Below are positions 60,130 through 64,000 of a DNA stretch of 64,000 nt, piece after piece. The translations under genes were made by a program, and so were the position numbers. The DNA lies in assembly GCA_028023455.1 (NCBI GenBank), contig JAQFVV010000013.1, positions 4,158,001-4,222,000 of the forward strand, given 5' to 3'. Numbering within the stretch: the stretch's first letter is position 1; every line of letters begins with the position of its first letter. Origin of the DNA: Epiperipatus broadwayi. Taxonomy: Eukaryota; Onychophora; Udeonychophora; Euonychophora; Peripatidae. The notes beneath the pieces were generated by a model. It was not told where the DNA came from and ran no database searches. It saw only the letters and a list, made by a program, of their open reading frames with translations.

Positions 60130-60721
60130 ACCACTAAACATCACATGATCACCTCTATACTAGCACATAATTGTTGTAAACAAAGGCAAATCTCTCCATA
60201 CAGTAGTGCCACCCTGTGCCAAAGAGTAATCAATGGATGCCAGAAGGCTTATGCATAAAATCCCTATCTAGTGCCTACTCATCCAATATCCCCAGACTAG
60301 TTTCTGGCTTGTGGCCATCATCAGTGAGGAGCATTGGATCTGAGAGCACTGCACCTAGATCTTAGGATCTAATGCAACCCTCCAGCAGCCACCTTTTAAC
60401 TCTACTTTATTACAAAACTATGAGAATGAAATTGAAAACATTGTTAATATCTTCATTATAAGTTCAATAGCTTATATAGTCATATGGGTCTGAACTCAAT
60501 TCAGCTCCCATACATTTTGGTGTCTTTGGCTCTTAAACAACCATAGCCACCACTATCCTATTAGGCTCCTCACTGATGATGGCTACAAGCCAGAAACTAG
60601 TCTGGGGATATTGGATGAGTAGGCACTAGATAGGGATTTTATGCACAAGCCTTCTGGCATCCATTGATTACTCTGTTTGGCACAGGGTGGCACTATTGTA
60701 TGGAGAGTTTTGCCTTTGTTT
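60130..60721. mobile_element. Palindromic element family C, copy 2 (592 bp)
   Basis: The left arm (60178-60330) and right arm (60565-60721) are inverted copies: AAACAAAGGCAAA, CTCTCCATACA, GTGCCACCCTGTGCCAAA, GAGTAATCAATGGATGCCAG, AAATCCCTATCTAGTGCCTA and ATATCCCCAGACTAGTTTCT. The left end alone has the extra ACCACTAAACATCACATGAT start. A perfect 13-bp duplication AAGTTCAAAATAA flanks it (60117-60129 and 60722-60734). The roughly 230-bp centre is not palindromic. Same family as 52801-53131. Confidence 0.85.
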
Positions 60722-60739
60722 AAGTTCAAAATAAGTTCA

Positions 60740-63520
60740 AACATTAGAAATGATAACTAGAATCATGATTCATAAATGTTGAATCCCAGAGACTATCATT
60801 ATTACTAATTCCAGAGACTACTACTTTATTTCTATATCAAACCATGCTAGAACTGATTCACATTGAGAAGCAAAACAAAACATTTTCTTTTGTTAATATA
60901 TTTTTTGTTCGATATGCAATAAAACTTTTATGCGTAGTTTTTAAAATAAATATCATGTTTTAAAAAAACAAAAATTGTTTTATTATAAAATTTAAATTTT
61001 TGTATAATATTGGTAGAATTTGTTTATATATAATTAATAGGAATATAGAAATTTAGATGTTTGATATCTTTAATTCACCTGATGAGGAAAGGTTGTTTAT
61101 GAAATCCATGTGTAGTAACAAATGGCGGTCTGAATTTATGTACTTGTGGATAGTTGCAATAAAATGGATTTGCAATGAGCAACACCCTGAAACTGATAAA
61201 AACAAAAAAACTTGAAAACTAAATTATGATTGTGATAGTAGCAGCAGTAATAGCAATACTATTGTTGTTGTTATTGTTATTATTAGATATCACTGAGATG
61301 TGTTTGCATCTGAATATCATATGAAGGGCTTTTTTTTTCTGATGGAACTATACTCTATAAGATGTTTTCAATAATAAAGAATTCCATTCATTTCATCACA
61401 GATTATCCTCTTTTTCATTCATTTTTATCATTTCTTGATGTTAAATGCCTTTATAATGTATTAGATCTTTTCTTAATTTTCTCAACTTGATGAAGTTAAT
61501 CTGACTGAATATTCACTTTTTCATGCTATTTACATTTTTTTTTACTAGAACAACACTAACTTTCATCTAAAAAGAATACTAAAACACACTGCAGTTTCAT
61601 TGTTATTTATACATTCTAACTGCACACTTTTTGTTAAATAGTATTAGCTGACAGCCATTTTCATTATTACTAGAAATAATGTTGTAATCAATAACTTAAA
61701 AAAAATCCAATTTCTTGTAATATTTATATTGTTTATTCTTTTATCTTTCTCTCTGAAATGTTTCTCTTAACCAAAATCTAGTAGTGATTATTTTCAGCAG
61801 GTCTCAGAAATATGTTCTAATTTTTTTTTTAGATTATACTTATGAATGTATATTATTTTTGCTCAAAGACAGATTGAAGAATGGGGCAATAGAATGTCAT
61901 AATTTAGTGATAATATCTGATATATAATATAATGAAATGGTTTGTTTGTATGTTTCTAAGTCATGGGTCCATCATTCTATCACTGCACTAGAGCATTATA
62001 CTTAATCATTATCTGTCATAGATTGTCATTGCTTTCCATGTCACAATTTATTTTAGTATTATTTAGAGATACATCATAAATTTTAGCAAACAATTTTCAT
62101 TATTAAGATGTAAAATCAAACACTAATAATACAAAAACTATCATTACATTTGAACATTGCAAACCGATTTTTTTTTTAATGAATACCTTGTTTGCTTAAA
62201 TTAATAATTTTATAAATGCATGAAATTGTTTTTTTTGTTTTTTTTTTACAGTATTATGTTTTTGGATACAAATCTGTACACGACATGCGATTCTATAAGC
62301 AATCTAAAAAAATAAACCAGTAAAAAAAATTTAATTAGAGAAAAATAAGTTCACTTCTGATTAAAAATTCATACCTGAATAATTTCATTTAACTGCATAA
62401 TTTAATACAAATACAATCGAACAAATTATAAATTAATTAGTAGAAACATCAATAAAAAGAAACCATAATTAGGACTAAAATTAATACAATAGAATCTACA
62501 TATGTGCATACACGTACTTTTTAAATATATAAATCCACCTATAAATTTATCTACTCATATAAATCATCTCCTCTTAAACTGAAAAAAAGGTTCTTTGATT
62601 TTTCTCAATTTTTTTAATAAGCAGGACAACTTTCTAAGATCACTCCACATGTAGGGTTGTTGTTATAGCTGTCATTATTACAATAAGCCAAATAATAATA
62701 TAGATAGAATGCTCAACAACATGCATTAGCAAGTATGGTGAATTTATTAGATTTTATTTCTTGAATTTAATAACAAAAAGTGTCATTGTCTTTTTAGATA
62801 CTTGATTGCATTTAACTGAAAGATTATTTGGATATTTTTGAAGACGGTATGTGTTTGTATTTGTGTGCGTGAAAAATACGATTTAAATATATATATATTT
62901 AATGACAAACTATATTACACAATGAATCTCGTATTTCAATGGCTATAAAGTCATCAGTCAAGGTTGCAGTTGGTGACGAAGGCAACGAATATAAGATGCT
63001 CTAGATTATAGATATAGCTAATTAGTCAGTTTTTAACTATTATTAAATGAAATATTGTCCGACTTGGTAAAATTAAAACAAAAAGACAAAAAGTCAAGTA
63101 ATTAAAAGCATAAATATTATAAGCATAAAATAGATTTCAATATATCAAAGAGACTATCAAAGTTAGTTATTCAATTTAATAAAAAGATGTCAAATACGAA
63201 TAATTTATTATGTTCCAATAAATTCTCACTCTGATAAAAAGTAGAATTTTACGAATAGTCTAAATAAAAGTTTAAAATTGCTTTAAGATATTTTAGTATT
63301 AGATTTCAAAGTTGTATGAATAAATTTTGATATGGAGAGAGAAATGAAAGTGAATAGAAATATACAAAATTTATGCAAAAAGAAAAACTATATCATGAAT
63401 TCTTTTTATAAAAAATAACTGAAGAAATATAATCATACAATCTTTCAAATTAAAAAATAGCAAATGTAAACTATATTTTAGCTAACCAAAATATGTATAT
63501 TTTAAGATATTCAACAAATA
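60740..63520. other. AT-rich stretch, no feature recognised
   Basis: AT-rich with microsatellites (GTTGTTGTTATT near 61265, TA runs near 62890). A somewhat more complex patch at 62.93-63.00 kb has no convincing frame. No genes supported. Confidence 0.4.
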
Positions 63521-63526
63521 AAGATC

Positions 63527-63612
63527 ATCGCAGCTGCCTTGCAAGCAAGTAGTTGGTTGCAGAAGGTTGTGGGTTCGCCTCCCGGACCATGCTATGACAT
63601 ATGAAAAAAAAA
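63527..63612 (+). mobile_element. tRNA-derived SINE, second copy (5' part decayed)
   Basis: The plus strand carries GCTGCCTTGCAAGCAAG (anticodon arm), GGTTGTGGGTTCGCCTCCCG (B box and TPC arm) and ATGCTATGACATATGAAAAA (tail). It lines up with the minus-strand SINE at 38742-38843, which has GGTTGTGGGTTTGCTTCCCG and ATGCTATGACACATGAGAAG. The A-box part has been lost or has drifted beyond recognition and no target duplication is visible. It confirms a repeated family rather than a lone tRNA relic. Confidence 0.78.
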
Positions 63613-64000
63613 GTTTTGTCAATGTATATTCTTCTAAATTAATTTACAAGATTATATATTGGCAAATCTAACCACTCAATTAAAACAATTCAAAACAAAA
63701 ATAGAAATTTTTTTTATGCGTGTGCTAATTCGCATACATTTAATTAGAAAAAGACAAAATATTAAGCAGAGAGAAAAGCAAAACTAAAAAACTAAAAATG
63801 GTGTTAATTTTTCAATAGTAAATAGTCCATAATATTTGGAAACCATTCATTAAACTTTGTTTTTTTAAAAAAAGAGAATTTTCATAGATAAAGTATATTA
63901 AATTTCTATTGAACATTACCATTAGCAGAATAATTTAGATGATCAGAGAATCACATTAAATTCAGTATTTATGAATTTAAAGGTTTCCAATTCAACCAAT

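Noticed and set aside
59797-60134. Three overlapping minus-strand ORFs of 90-100 codons
   Set aside because: All three frames of the pyrimidine strand are open because the polypurine tract contains almost no stop codons; the Ser/Phe/Leu peptides are compositional.

Overview
This is an AT-rich eukaryotic (metazoan) nuclear window: by eye about three quarters A+T, full of long introns or intergenic DNA, microsatellites and decayed transposable elements. No intact multi-kilobase gene, rRNA, functional tRNA, operon or CRISPR array is visible. The repeat spectrum is that of an invertebrate animal genome: Penelope-like GIY-YIG sequence, several LINE families, a Tigger/pogo-type DNA element, a tRNA-derived SINE and many hairpin elements. 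I cannot assign a phylum.

Layout. 1-2.9 kb: AT-rich, no gene. 2.9-4.1 kb: a short stretch of coding-like segments. 4.3-7.0 kb: a 2.7 kb element bounded TGTAACG...CATTACA at ATAT. 7.2-8.1 kb: a compound inverted repeat. 8.8-13.0 kb: a probable decayed LTR retrotransposon on the minus strand, whose LTR holds a 1.3 kb Tigger-like element, itself holding a small hairpin. 14.5-17.4 kb: candidate exons and a CpG-richer segment. 17.8-18.2 kb: a hairpin element. 21.9-22.5 kb: an HMGB retropseudogene. 23.0-30.5 kb: four inverted-repeat structures in a row (hairpin element, divergent LINE tails, a 4 kb head-to-head pair of the 4.3 kb element family, a head-to-head pair of Penelope-like endonuclease ends). 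30.7-31.6 kb: two candidate terminal exons. 34.0 and 39.5 kb: LINE tails. 38.7 kb: a complete SINE with a 17-bp target-site duplication, and a second family member at 63.5 kb. 48.7-56.1 kb: candidate exons on both strands. 52.8 and 60.1 kb: two members of a palindromic family, each with a 13-bp target-site duplication. 59.0-59.7 kb: another LINE tail.

The unusual theme is the number of palindromic or head-to-head repeats (at least eight). Three may be under-described: (i) the 2.2 kb TG...CA unit found singly and head-to-head; (ii) the 330-590 bp palindromic family with 13-bp duplications and asymmetric arms; (iii) the 7.5 kb run of consecutive inverted repeats, which would fold into double-stranded RNA if transcribed. 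Exon calls are tentative: in DNA this AT-rich, open stretches of 60 codons occur often by chance, so those calls rest on splice sites and residue composition, not homology.
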